Assembly (NCBI RefSeq): GCF_017301735.1
Contig: NZ_CP071090.1
Coordinates: forward strand, 2,718,001 to 2,782,000
DNA: 64,000 bases
Direction: 5' to 3'
DNA from: Pyxidicoccus parkwaysis
GTDB taxonomy: Bacteria; Myxococcota; Myxococcia; Myxococcales; Myxococcaceae
How positions within the stretch are numbered: position 1 is the stretch's first letter; each line of letters begins with the position of its first letter. Of this stretch, positions 17,853 through 25,473 are shown piece by piece. The position numbers were made by a program, and so were the translations under genes. Below the pieces are notes generated by a model, which did no database searches, had not been told where the DNA came from, and saw only the letters and a program-made list of their open reading frames with translations.

Positions 17853-20441
17853 ATGTCGTCTCATGCGAAGTGGGTCGCGGCGCTGCTGGTGGCGTTGTGT
17901 GGGACGGTGAGCCAGGGCGCGCTGGAAGGCCCCGGCAAGGACCAGTTCCTGCGCGCGGCGCGTACTCCGGGCCGAATCACCGTGGACGGGAGGCTGGACG
18001 AGCCGGTGTGGGCCACCGCGCCCGTGTTCGACGGCTTCGTGCAGCGCTTCCCCAAGGCGGGCGCCACGCCCACCGAGCGCACGGAGCTGCGCGTCCTGTA
18101 CGACGACGACACATTGTACGTGGGCGTGTATGCGCACGACTCGCAGCCGGCGCTCATCGACTACCGGCTGGGTCGGCGAGACAGCCTGCCTCGCGGTGAC
18201 AGCGTCCACCTGCTCATCGACTCGGCGCATGACCACCGCACGGCCATGGTCTTCTCGCTGAGCGCCAGCGGCGTGCAGAGCGACGGCCTCTACTTCGACG
18301 ACCGCAACTACACGCAGAACTGGGACGGTGTGTGGGACGCGGCGGCCGCGAGCGCGCCGGACGGCTGGGTGGCCGAGTACGCCATTCCCCTGTCATTGCT
18401 GCCTTTTCCCCAGGCGGAGGTCCAGACGTGGGGCTTCTCCGTGCGCCGAGACATCGGCCGGAAGAACGAAGAAATCGAATCGGTGGAGAACCCTCGCACC
18501 ACCAACGCGGTGGCCTCGCGACTGGGGCACCTCACCGGGATGGAGGCGCTGCGCCCGCACGCGCGCTGGGAGGTGCGGCCCTACCTGGCGGCTCGTGGCG
18601 TCATGCGGCCCCAGTTCTCCGCGCCCGCCCAGCCCACCCCCCGGCTGCTCAGCCCGGTGCTCGACGTGGGCCTGGACGCGAAGGCGGCGGTGACGAGTGA
18701 CTTGACGCTGAGCGCCACCCTCAACCCGGACTTCGGCGAGGTGGAGGCGGACCAGCTCCTGCTCAACCTCTCCACCTTCGAGTCCTTCTACCCGGAGCGG
18801 CGGCCCTTCTTCACGCAGGGCCTGGAGCTGTTCGAGCCGGTGGGCATGACGTCCGACACGGCGCCCATGTCGCTCTTCTACTCGCGGCGCATCGGCCTCG
18901 CGACGCCCATCCTCGGCGCGGCGAAGATGACGGGCACCGTGGGCAGCGGCGTGCAGGTGGGTGTCATGGAGGCGCTCGTCACCGCGCCCTGGCAGCAGCG
19001 GGACGAGACGAGCCCGGACCGCGCGCTGCACCTCAACGCCAGCCGCCCGCTGCACCTGGGGCCCGGCGTGGAGCTGCCCGGTGCGCCCACGGCCACCACC
19101 AACTTCCTGGTGGCGATGGCGCGCACCAAGGTGGGGACGAGCTCGCGCGTGGGCGTCTCGCTCGCCTCGGCGCAGCCTTTCGAGGGCACGTGCCGGCCCG
19201 AGGACGTGGACCCGCAGTTGGGAGGATTGCCCCCGGCGTCGTGCACGGCGCTGGGCTCACTGGCGGGCGCGCTGGACTTCGACCTGAAGACGGGCGACAG
19301 CCAGTGGGGCGTGCTGGGCCTCGTCACGGCGTCGCGCGCGGTGGCGGGGCCTCCGGAGCGCCTGTTGCGCGACGGCACGGTGCTGCGGCGCGGGGACGCG
19401 GGCCTGGGCGGCTACGTGCGCGCGGGCCGCTTCGGCGGCAAGGGCTTCCGGCCCGAGCTGGGCCTGGACTTCGCGCAGCCGACGCTGGAGCTCAACGCCA
19501 CCGGCTTCCAGCGCACGCAGAATGCGATGCTGCCGCGCTTCCAGTTGCAGTACGCGCAGCCGGACGGCTTCGGGCCGCTGAATGACTTCTTCGCCACCTT
19601 CACCGTGAAGCCCCAGTGGACGGCGGACGGGCGGCGCGTGTACCGCGGCACGTCCGCCAGCCTCAGCGTGGACTCGCTCCTGCCGTCCTTCGACGTGCTG
19701 GGCGTGCAGGGCACGCTCGACGTGGGCGGCTATGACGTGCGCGAATTGTCCGGCACCGGCGTCCCGCTGGAGCGCACGGGCGTGGCGTACTTCGGCCTCT
19801 ACGGCACCACGAAGTCCACACGCCTGGTGTCCGTGGGCGGCAACGCGGGCATCAACCGCCGCCTCGTCACGGACGCCGCGCCCGCGCACTGGGACTGGGC
19901 GGCCAGCCTCTACGCGGTGATGACCCCGCACCCCGCGCTGCAGACGCGCGTCGAGGTGGGCAGCGACCGGACGCGGCACGGGCCGCGCTACGTCATGTCG
20001 CTGGACGACAGCGACAGCCAGTTCCTCCTGGGCGATCTGGACTCGCGCTTCCTGTCCCTCACGCTGCGGCAGCAGTGGATTGTGTCACCGAAGCTGACGC
20101 TGCAGGGCTACGCCCAGCTCTTCACCGCGTATGGCGTGTACGGCCGCTACTTCACGGCGCAGTCGGACGCCGCGCGCTCGCGCATCGACCTGGACGCGCT
20201 CGAGCCCTCGGGGGCCCCGGCCAACTTCAACTTCCACGACACGGCGCTGAACGTGAACGCGGTGGCGCGGTGGGAGTACCGCCTGGGCTCCACGCTCTTC
20301 CTCGTGTACTCGCACACCCAGCAGGGCCTGCCCACGCCGGTGGGCGAGGTGGCCCCGGCGACGCTGGGGCCGAAGCGGCTGCTGGACGGCCCGGCGACGG
20401 ACGCGGTGATGCTCAAGTGGAGCTACTACTGGGGCGCGTGA
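17853..20441 (+). CDS. CBM9-like / DUF5916 outer-membrane protein
   Basis: 862-residue secreted protein. The start at 17853 is chosen because it gives a clean signal peptide (positive start, then hydrophobic VAALLVALCG, Ala-x-Ala-like end); an ATG at 17820 in the same frame is possible and adds 11 residues. After it comes a carbohydrate-binding family 9-like domain (GRLDEPVW, LYVGVYAHDSQP, about residues 30-230), then a long C-terminal DUF5916-type region rich in alternating hydrophobic residues and aromatic-polar strand patterns, expected to form an outer-membrane beta-barrel. Such proteins are common in Bacteroidetes and myxobacteria and their function is poorly defined. The stop is 22 bp before the acyl-CoA dehydrogenase, so they are probably co-transcribed. 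No evident link to peptide synthesis other than position. Confidence 0.85.
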   Translation: MSSHAKWVAALLVALCGTVSQGALEGPGKDQFLRAARTPGRITVDGRLDEPVWATAPVFDGFVQRFPKAGATPTERTELRVLYDDDTLYVGVYAHDSQPALIDYRLGRRDSLPRGDSVHLLIDSAHDHRTAMVFSLSASGVQSDGLYFDDRNYTQNWDGVWDAAAASAPDGWVAEYAIPLSLLPFPQAEVQTWGFSVRRDIGRKNEEIESVENPRTTNAVASRLGHLTGMEALRPHARWEVRPYLAARGVMRPQFSAPAQPTPRLLSPVLDVGLDAKAAVTSDLTLSATLNPDFGEVEADQLLLNLSTFESFYPERRPFFTQGLELFEPVGMTSDTAPMSLFYSRRIGLATPILGAAKMTGTVGSGVQVGVMEALVTAPWQQRDETSPDRALHLNASRPLHLGPGVELPGAPTATTNFLVAMARTKVGTSSRVGVSLASAQPFEGTCRPEDVDPQLGGLPPASCTALGSLAGALDFDLKTGDSQWGVLGLVTASRAVAGPPERLLRDGTVLRRGDAGLGGYVRAGRFGGKGFRPELGLDFAQPTLELNATGFQRTQNAMLPRFQLQYAQPDGFGPLNDFFATFTVKPQWTADGRRVYRGTSASLSVDSLLPSFDVLGVQGTLDVGGYDVRELSGTGVPLERTGVAYFGLYGTTKSTRLVSVGGNAGINRRLVTDAAPAHWDWAASLYAVMTPHPALQTRVEVGSDRTRHGPRYVMSLDDSDSQFLLGDLDSRFLSLTLRQQWIVSPKLTLQGYAQLFTAYGVYGRYFTAQSDAARSRIDLDALEPSGAPANFNFHDTALNVNAVARWEYRLGSTLFLVYSHTQQGLPTPVGEVAPATLGPKRLLDGPATDAVMLKWSYYWGA

Positions 20442-20463
20442 GGCGCTGAAGGGACTTCGCCGC

Positions 20464-21615
20464 ATGGACGCGCGCTTCACCCCGGAGCACGAGGCGTTCC
20501 GCCGCACGGTGCGCCAGTTCGTCGAGAAGGAACTGGCGCCGCACGCGCTGGAGTGGGACCGCGCGGGCCACTTCCCCCGCGACGTCTACAAGAAGTGCGG
20601 CGAGCTGGGCTTCTTCGGCATCGACCACGACCCGAGGTACGGCGGCAGCGGGCTGGACACCTGGTACGTCGCCGTCTTCGCCGAGGAGCTGGCGCGCAGC
20701 CAGAATGGCGGCGTCAGCATGTCGTTGATGGTGCAGGGGCAGATGGCCACGCCCGTCATCAACGAGGTGGGCACCGACGAGCAGAAGCGCGAGTTCCTCG
20801 CCCCGGCGCTCGCGGGCGAGCGCATCGCCGCGCTGGCCATGAGCGAGCCGGGCGCGGGCTCGGACCTGGCGAGCCTGCGCACCACCGCGCGGCGCGACGG
20901 CGACGACTACGTCATCAACGGCTCGAAGATGTGGATTACCAACGGGGCGCGCGCGGACTTCCTCGTCCTCGCCGTGCGCACCGGCGGCGAGGGCATGACG
21001 GGTGTCTCGCTGGTGACGTGCCCCACGGACGTGAAGGGCTTCCACGTCTCGAAGAAGCTGGAGAAGGTGGGACAGCGCTCCTCGGACATGGCCGTCCTCT
21101 ACTTCGAGGACTGCCGCATCCCCGCGCGCTACGTGCTGGGGCGGGAGAACGACGGCTTCTCCCTCATCATGAACAGCTTCCACGCCGAGCGGCTCGTCAC
21201 CGCCGTCAACACCGTGGCGGTGATGGACGGGCTCCTGCGCGACGCCATCCGCTACGGCCGCGAGCGCAAGGCCTTCGGCGAGCGACTGGTGGACTTCCAG
21301 GTGTGGCGCCACACGTTCGTGGACCACCTCACGCTGGTGGAGGCGGCGCGCAGGCTCACCTACCACGCGGTGGACCTCTACGAGCGCAAGCGGCGCCAGA
21401 AGGTGAAGCCGGTGAAGGAGATTTCCATGGCCAAGCTCCTCACCACCGAGCTGGCGCAGCGCGTGGCCTATGACTGCCAGCAGTTCTACGGCGGCCTCGG
21501 CTATGTGGAAGACACACATGTGGCTCGGGCATGGCGCGACGTGCGCATGCTCACCATTGGCGGTGGTACTTCTGAAGTGATGAAGGAAATCATTGCCAGC
21601 ATGGTCGCGCTGTGA
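20464..21615 (+). CDS. Acyl-CoA dehydrogenase family flavoprotein
   Basis: 383-residue FAD-dependent acyl-thioester dehydrogenase, full length for the family. Seen: N-terminal helical domain, MSEPGAGSDL (substrate/FAD loop), WITNG, FAD-contact QFYGGLGY and a C-terminal IGGGTSEVM. The catalytic Glu of medium-chain enzymes (in EGT) is replaced here by Gly; the alternative base of isovaleryl-type enzymes is present as Glu242 in HAERL, so activity is plausible. A Shine-Dalgarno GAAGGGA precedes the ATG. Sits between the DUF5916 gene and the amidinotransferase. Could belong to fatty or branched-chain acyl-CoA oxidation, or act on an acyl group held on the nearby free-standing carrier protein; substrate not decidable from sequence. 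Confidence 0.92.
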   Translation: MDARFTPEHEAFRRTVRQFVEKELAPHALEWDRAGHFPRDVYKKCGELGFFGIDHDPRYGGSGLDTWYVAVFAEELARSQNGGVSMSLMVQGQMATPVINEVGTDEQKREFLAPALAGERIAALAMSEPGAGSDLASLRTTARRDGDDYVINGSKMWITNGARADFLVLAVRTGGEGMTGVSLVTCPTDVKGFHVSKKLEKVGQRSSDMAVLYFEDCRIPARYVLGRENDGFSLIMNSFHAERLVTAVNTVAVMDGLLRDAIRYGRERKAFGERLVDFQVWRHTFVDHLTLVEAARRLTYHAVDLYERKRRQKVKPVKEISMAKLLTTELAQRVAYDCQQFYGGLGYVEDTHVARAWRDVRMLTIGGGTSEVMKEIIASMVAL

Positions 21616-21800
21616 CGCGGAGTCCCTGCCGCGTCGCGCCACGTGTCATGAGCCGTTGAAACACATCACCCGCGCTCTTCACGGCTGGGCGGGTTTTCGT
21701 GGATGATATGGATGACGGCCGAATCCTGTTTCGCGGGACTGTCTCGCGAGTCAGGCTCCGCGCATCGGCTCGCGCTCCGGCGCGAGAAGGGAAGCCAACC

Positions 21801-22877
21801 ATGTCCGCCGCCGAATCCGCGTGCCCAGTCAGCTCGTACAACGAGTGGGACCCCCTGGAGGAAGTCATCGTGGGCATCGTGGACGGCGCCACCGTCCCGC
21901 CTTCGCACATCGCGCTGAAGGCGACGCTGCCGGAGGACCAGCACGACTTCTTCCGGAAGCACGCGGGCAAGCCCTTCCCGGCGGAGCAGATTGCGGCGGG
22001 GAAGCGTGACTTGGAGGAGTTCGTCCACATCCTGGAGGCGGAAGGCGTGAAGGTGCGGCGCCCGGAGCCGGTGGACCAGCTCAAGGCCTTCGGCGCGCCG
22101 GGCTGGACGAGCACGGGCCTGTACGCGGCCATGCCGCGCGACTTGTTGCTGGTGGTGGGCAACGACATCATCGAGTGCCCCATGGCGTGGCGCTCGCGCT
22201 ACTACGAGACGTCCTCGTACCGGCCGCTGCTCAAGGAGTACTTCCACGGCGGCGCGCGCTGGAGCGCGGGCCCCAAGCCGGAGCTGAAGGACGAGCTGTA
22301 CGACTATGACTGGACGGAGGCGCACGACGGCGGCCCGTTCCGCTCCGTCATCAGCGAGTTCGAGCCCACCTTCGACGCGGCGGACTTCATCCGCTGCGGC
22401 CGGGACATCTTCGCGCAGCGCAGCAACGTCACGAACAGCTTCGGGATTGAATGGCTGCGCAGGCACATCGGCCCCGAGTACCGCATCCACGTCTTCGAGT
22501 TCGATGACCCGCACCCCATGCACATCGACGCGACGCTGGTGCCGCTGGCGCCGGGCAAGCTGCTCATCAACCCGGAGCGGGTGACGAAGGTGCCGGAGCT
22601 GTTCAAGGGCTGGGACGTGTTCCGCGCGCCCAAGCCCATCATGCCGCCCGAGCACACGCTCTACATGACGAGCAAGTGGATCAACATGAACGTCATCATG
22701 CTCGACGAGCAGCGCGTGGTGGTGGAGCGCTCGGACGAGCCGATGATTGCCTCGTTCAAGAAGTGGGGCTTCAAGCCCATCCTCTGCAACTTCCGGAACT
22801 TCAACTCGTTCGGTGGCTCGTTCCACTGTGCCACGCTGGATGTCCGCCGCCGGGGCACGCTCCAGTCCTACTTCTAG
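21801..22877 (+). CDS. L-arginine:glycine-type amidinotransferase
   Basis: 358-residue amidinotransferase, which would move the amidino group of arginine to an amine acceptor, giving a guanidino product and ornithine. Strong resemblance to animal GATM along the length: FDAADFIRCGRDIFAQRS, PHPMHIDATL with catalytic His241, SKWINMNV, and the C-terminal GGSFHCATLDVRRRGTLQSY with nucleophile Cys343. Start taken at 21801 (GAAGGGAAG just upstream); an in-frame ATG at 21699 gives an unlikely basic extension. Bacterial relatives make guanidinoacetate in cylindrospermopsin (CyrA) and a guanidino starter in saxitoxin (SxtG) pathways. The acceptor here is unknown. Ornithine, the by-product, is also the substrate of the cyclodeaminase family encoded at 32006. 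The desaturase starts 20 bp downstream, so they form an operon. Confidence 0.93.
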   Translation: MSAAESACPVSSYNEWDPLEEVIVGIVDGATVPPSHIALKATLPEDQHDFFRKHAGKPFPAEQIAAGKRDLEEFVHILEAEGVKVRRPEPVDQLKAFGAPGWTSTGLYAAMPRDLLLVVGNDIIECPMAWRSRYYETSSYRPLLKEYFHGGARWSAGPKPELKDELYDYDWTEAHDGGPFRSVISEFEPTFDAADFIRCGRDIFAQRSNVTNSFGIEWLRRHIGPEYRIHVFEFDDPHPMHIDATLVPLAPGKLLINPERVTKVPELFKGWDVFRAPKPIMPPEHTLYMTSKWINMNVIMLDEQRVVVERSDEPMIASFKKWGFKPILCNFRNFNSFGGSFHCATLDVRRRGTLQSYF

Positions 22878-22897
22878 TCCCGCGCCGGATTCACGAG

Positions 22898-23896
22898 ATG
22901 AAAGTCTGGAAGAACTCCCCGCTGGACGCGGTCATGCTCGGCTTGAGCCTCGTGCAGACGGCGGTGATGGTGTGGCTGGCCGCGAGCTGGGAGCACGCCT
23001 CCATCCTTCAGCGGGTGGGGGGCTTTGGGCTCCTGGTCTTCATGATGACGTACAACATCATCATCATCTCCCACCTCTTCACGCACACGCCGTGGTTCGA
23101 GTCGCGCTGGCTCAACGGGCTGGTGTCGATGCTCAACTCGCTGAACATCGGCCAGTCGGTGCAGGCGTACCAGCTCACGCACGTGCGCAACCACCACCGG
23201 TACAACAACGACCGGAAGGCCGCGGACGGGCACACGAGGGACAAGTCCTCCACCTTCGAGGACGGGCAGGGTGGTGAGCACGACAGCGTGTGGCACTACG
23301 CCTTCGGTGGGGCGCTGCACACGGTGCTGGGCACGGCGCGCAACACCGTGGCGGTGTGGCGGCTGTGGGGCGTGGGGCCGCAGGAGTCGGCGCTGCACGA
23401 GCTGGCGACGAAGGACCCGGTGCGCCGGGCGCGCGAGCTGAGGCAGGTGCGGCTGGACCGGGTGGCCCACGTCGTGGGGCTGGGTGTGTTCCTGGCGCTG
23501 TCGTGGCAGTGGACGCTGGTGTGCTACGTGCCGGCCTTCTACCTGGCGCTCGCGTTCGTCAACGTGCAGAACTACTACGAGCACTACGGCGCGGTGCCGG
23601 AGAGCCGGTACACGGACTCGGTGAGCCACTACGGGCGGCTGTACAACCTGCTCACGTTCAACGACGGCTACCACCAGGAGCACCACCTGCGTCCGCAGAC
23701 GCACTGGAGTCGCATGCCGGTGGTGCGCCGCGAGCATGGCTCGGCGCTGGACTCGGTGGACCGCGTCGTGTCGCCGGTGCCAGCGATTGTCGGCTTCCTG
23801 TACCGGAGCCGGCCCTTGCTGTACCGGAAGGCCACGGCCGATGCGCCGCCCCCGCCGCCCGAGGAGTCCTCGGAGCGGAACCTGCTCGTCGGATGA
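22898..23896 (+). CDS. Membrane fatty-acid-desaturase-like enzyme
   Basis: 332-residue integral membrane diiron enzyme with the three histidine boxes of the desaturase/hydroxylase superfamily: HLFTH (H-x3-H), HVRNHH (H-x3-HH) and HQEHH (H-x2-HH), set between hydrophobic segments near residues 10-60 and 185-230. Start set at the ATG at 22898, 20 bp after the amidinotransferase stop; the frame stays open upstream but that part overlaps the amidinotransferase. The sequence around NVQNYYEHYGA and the final box recalls small-molecule desaturases such as the rhizobitoxine-type group more than classical acyl-lipid desaturases, but I cannot confirm this by reading. Close coupling to an amidinotransferase suggests desaturation or hydroxylation of a guanidino or amino-acid-derived metabolite; a lipid substrate is equally possible. 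Confidence 0.88.
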   Translation: MKVWKNSPLDAVMLGLSLVQTAVMVWLAASWEHASILQRVGGFGLLVFMMTYNIIIISHLFTHTPWFESRWLNGLVSMLNSLNIGQSVQAYQLTHVRNHHRYNNDRKAADGHTRDKSSTFEDGQGGEHDSVWHYAFGGALHTVLGTARNTVAVWRLWGVGPQESALHELATKDPVRRARELRQVRLDRVAHVVGLGVFLALSWQWTLVCYVPAFYLALAFVNVQNYYEHYGAVPESRYTDSVSHYGRLYNLLTFNDGYHQEHHLRPQTHWSRMPVVRREHGSALDSVDRVVSPVPAIVGFLYRSRPLLYRKATADAPPPPPEESSERNLLVG

Positions 23897-23905
23897 CGGG
23901 CGCTG

Positions 23906-24172
23906 TCAGTTCGAAGCGTGCAGCGCCTTGAGCAACGCGTCCGTGGCGGTGACGGCTTCCGCGAGGGTGCCGACGAGCTCGCTCATCTCCGGCCGCACAC
24001 CCAGCTCGTCCTCGATGAGGTTCGCGAGGTTGGTGGCCAGCAGCGAGTTGCCGCCCATCTCGTAGAAGTTGTCTCCCGGCGACACAGCGTCGATTCCGAG
24101 CAGCTCACACCAGTAGCCAGCGAGCCGTTGCTCCAGCGAGTTGGATGTAGACGGGGACGAAGTGGCAATCAC
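23906..24172 (-). CDS. Free-standing peptidyl carrier protein
   Basis: 88-residue phosphopantetheine-binding carrier protein; DNFYEMGGNSLLA carries the modified Ser43. GTG at 24172 is chosen as start because AGGAG (24179-24183) lies exactly 6 bases upstream; the frame extends to a TTG at 24214 with no such site. The body LEQRLAGYWCELLGID is typical of NRPS carriers. There is no adenylation domain beside it. It ends 9 bp from the end of the desaturase gene, tail to tail. Likely role: hold an aminoacyl thioester for tailoring by nearby enzymes (acyl-CoA dehydrogenase, desaturase) before or beside the NRPS lines, loaded in trans by an A domain. The loading partner is unknown. Confidence 0.88.
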   Translation of the reverse strand: MIATSSPSTSNSLEQRLAGYWCELLGIDAVSPGDNFYEMGGNSLLATNLANLIEDELGVRPEMSELVGTLAEAVTATDALLKALHASN

Positions 24173-24298
24173 GGCGTACTCCTGACGGGGTGCTCGGAGC
24201 ACGAAGGCTATCAAGACAATGATTGTGTGAAAACACGGGAAGGCTGGTTACGTCCGAGTTACACAATTTGGCCCGAGGCTCTCGCACACTCCGTCGGC

Positions 24299-25468
24299 AT
24301 GACGCGCCGATTCCAAGTGCTCCTGCTCCTGACCGCGATTCTCTGTGCCTGCCAGAAGCCCGCTGTGGTGCCGGAAAGTGTTGATGGCCTGTACTTCGCG
24401 GACAGCCACTCTGGCTACAGGCTCGGCCCGCCGAGGCTCCTCCTGCTGGAGCAGGGGCTCTTCGAGCTGCTCGACGGCGAGGAGTTGCTGCAGCGCGGCA
24501 CCTTCGAGATGCATGACGGCGTCCTGCGACTTAAGCCCGTCGGCACCGGGTCGCGGGTCGTGCTCGAGTCGACCTACGCGGTGGTGGACGGTCACCTGCT
24601 TCTGGGCGTGTTGCGTCCTGTGAACGGCGAGCAGCATCGGTGGATCTCGTCGGCGCTCCCCTGGGAGTTCCTGGCCGAGGCCGGGATGCTGAGGCCCCAG
24701 CCGGCGGCCTTCCGCATCGACTGGGACATGCGCGAAGGGCAGTGGCGGTTCAGCTCGGGTGCTCGCCAGGTCGTGCTGAGCGGAGTGGCGCGTCTCGAAA
24801 ACCCGGCGGATGGAGGGCGCTCGTTCGTCCCCGTCTTTCGCAGACCGGACCGGCGTGGGGGAGTGGATGACCCCACGGGGATGGTCGCGGAGGGTCCCGT
24901 CGCCGTGGGCCTCAGTTTCCGCTTTGGATGGGAGGCGGGTCCCGAGGACCCGCTGGAGTGGGACGGAGCGCTCGTGCGTCCACGGAGCAGCGACGCCGGT
25001 CCGGGGATGGCGCCCGCCGATGTCTTCCGAGAGCAGTTCCAATCCGATGGTGGCGCCTCTACCTACCGGCGTCGCGGCGACATCGTGATGACTCCGTGGA
25101 CCGTGGACCTCGGCCCCGTAGGACTGTTGCCCGTCCATGTCGACCCCTGGACCCGTGAGGGCACCTACGTCAGCGGAGACAAGGAGCTGGTTGTTTCCGC
25201 GCGGCCTCCGCCTCAGGACGGCACGTATGCAGCCGCCTTCCGCAGGGAGGGCGATGAGTCCACGTGTCACTACCTTCCGGATGCACGGGGCCTGGCGGTC
25301 TGGAGCCTGGGAATGGAGCATGAGCCGATGAACCATGCAGACAAGACGACCGTGATGTTCTGCTTCGCGCTCGCGGACGGCCGCTTCGTCCGTTACGTCT
25401 CGTCGGGAGGATGCAACGGCGGGCGCCCCGCGAGCCTGGACGTGTTCCAGCACCGTGTCGGTCCCTGA
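24299..25468 (+). CDS. Predicted lipoprotein, function unknown
   Basis: 389-residue protein with a lipoprotein signal: basic MTRR, hydrophobic QVLLLLTAIL, then LCAC with the lipidated Cys near residue 18. The mature part is rich in short beta-like segments (WRFSSGARQVVLSGV) and includes several Cys near the C-terminus (STCHYLP, MFCFAL, GGCNGG). I do not recognise a domain. Transcribed away from the carrier-protein gene; converges with the flippase-ATPase fusion, whose stop lies 5 bp away. Confidence 0.75.
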   Translation: MTRRFQVLLLLTAILCACQKPAVVPESVDGLYFADSHSGYRLGPPRLLLLEQGLFELLDGEELLQRGTFEMHDGVLRLKPVGTGSRVVLESTYAVVDGHLLLGVLRPVNGEQHRWISSALPWEFLAEAGMLRPQPAAFRIDWDMREGQWRFSSGARQVVLSGVARLENPADGGRSFVPVFRRPDRRGGVDDPTGMVAEGPVAVGLSFRFGWEAGPEDPLEWDGALVRPRSSDAGPGMAPADVFREQFQSDGGASTYRRRGDIVMTPWTVDLGPVGLLPVHVDPWTREGTYVSGDKELVVSARPPPQDGTYAAAFRREGDESTCHYLPDARGLAVWSLGMEHEPMNHADKTTVMFCFALADGRFVRYVSSGGCNGGRPASLDVFQHRVGP

Positions 25469-25473
25469 GCTCC

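Noticed and set aside
22676-22897. Longer N-terminus for the desaturase
   Set aside because: It would overlap 200 bp of the amidinotransferase catalytic region in another frame; the membrane protein starts sensibly at 22898.
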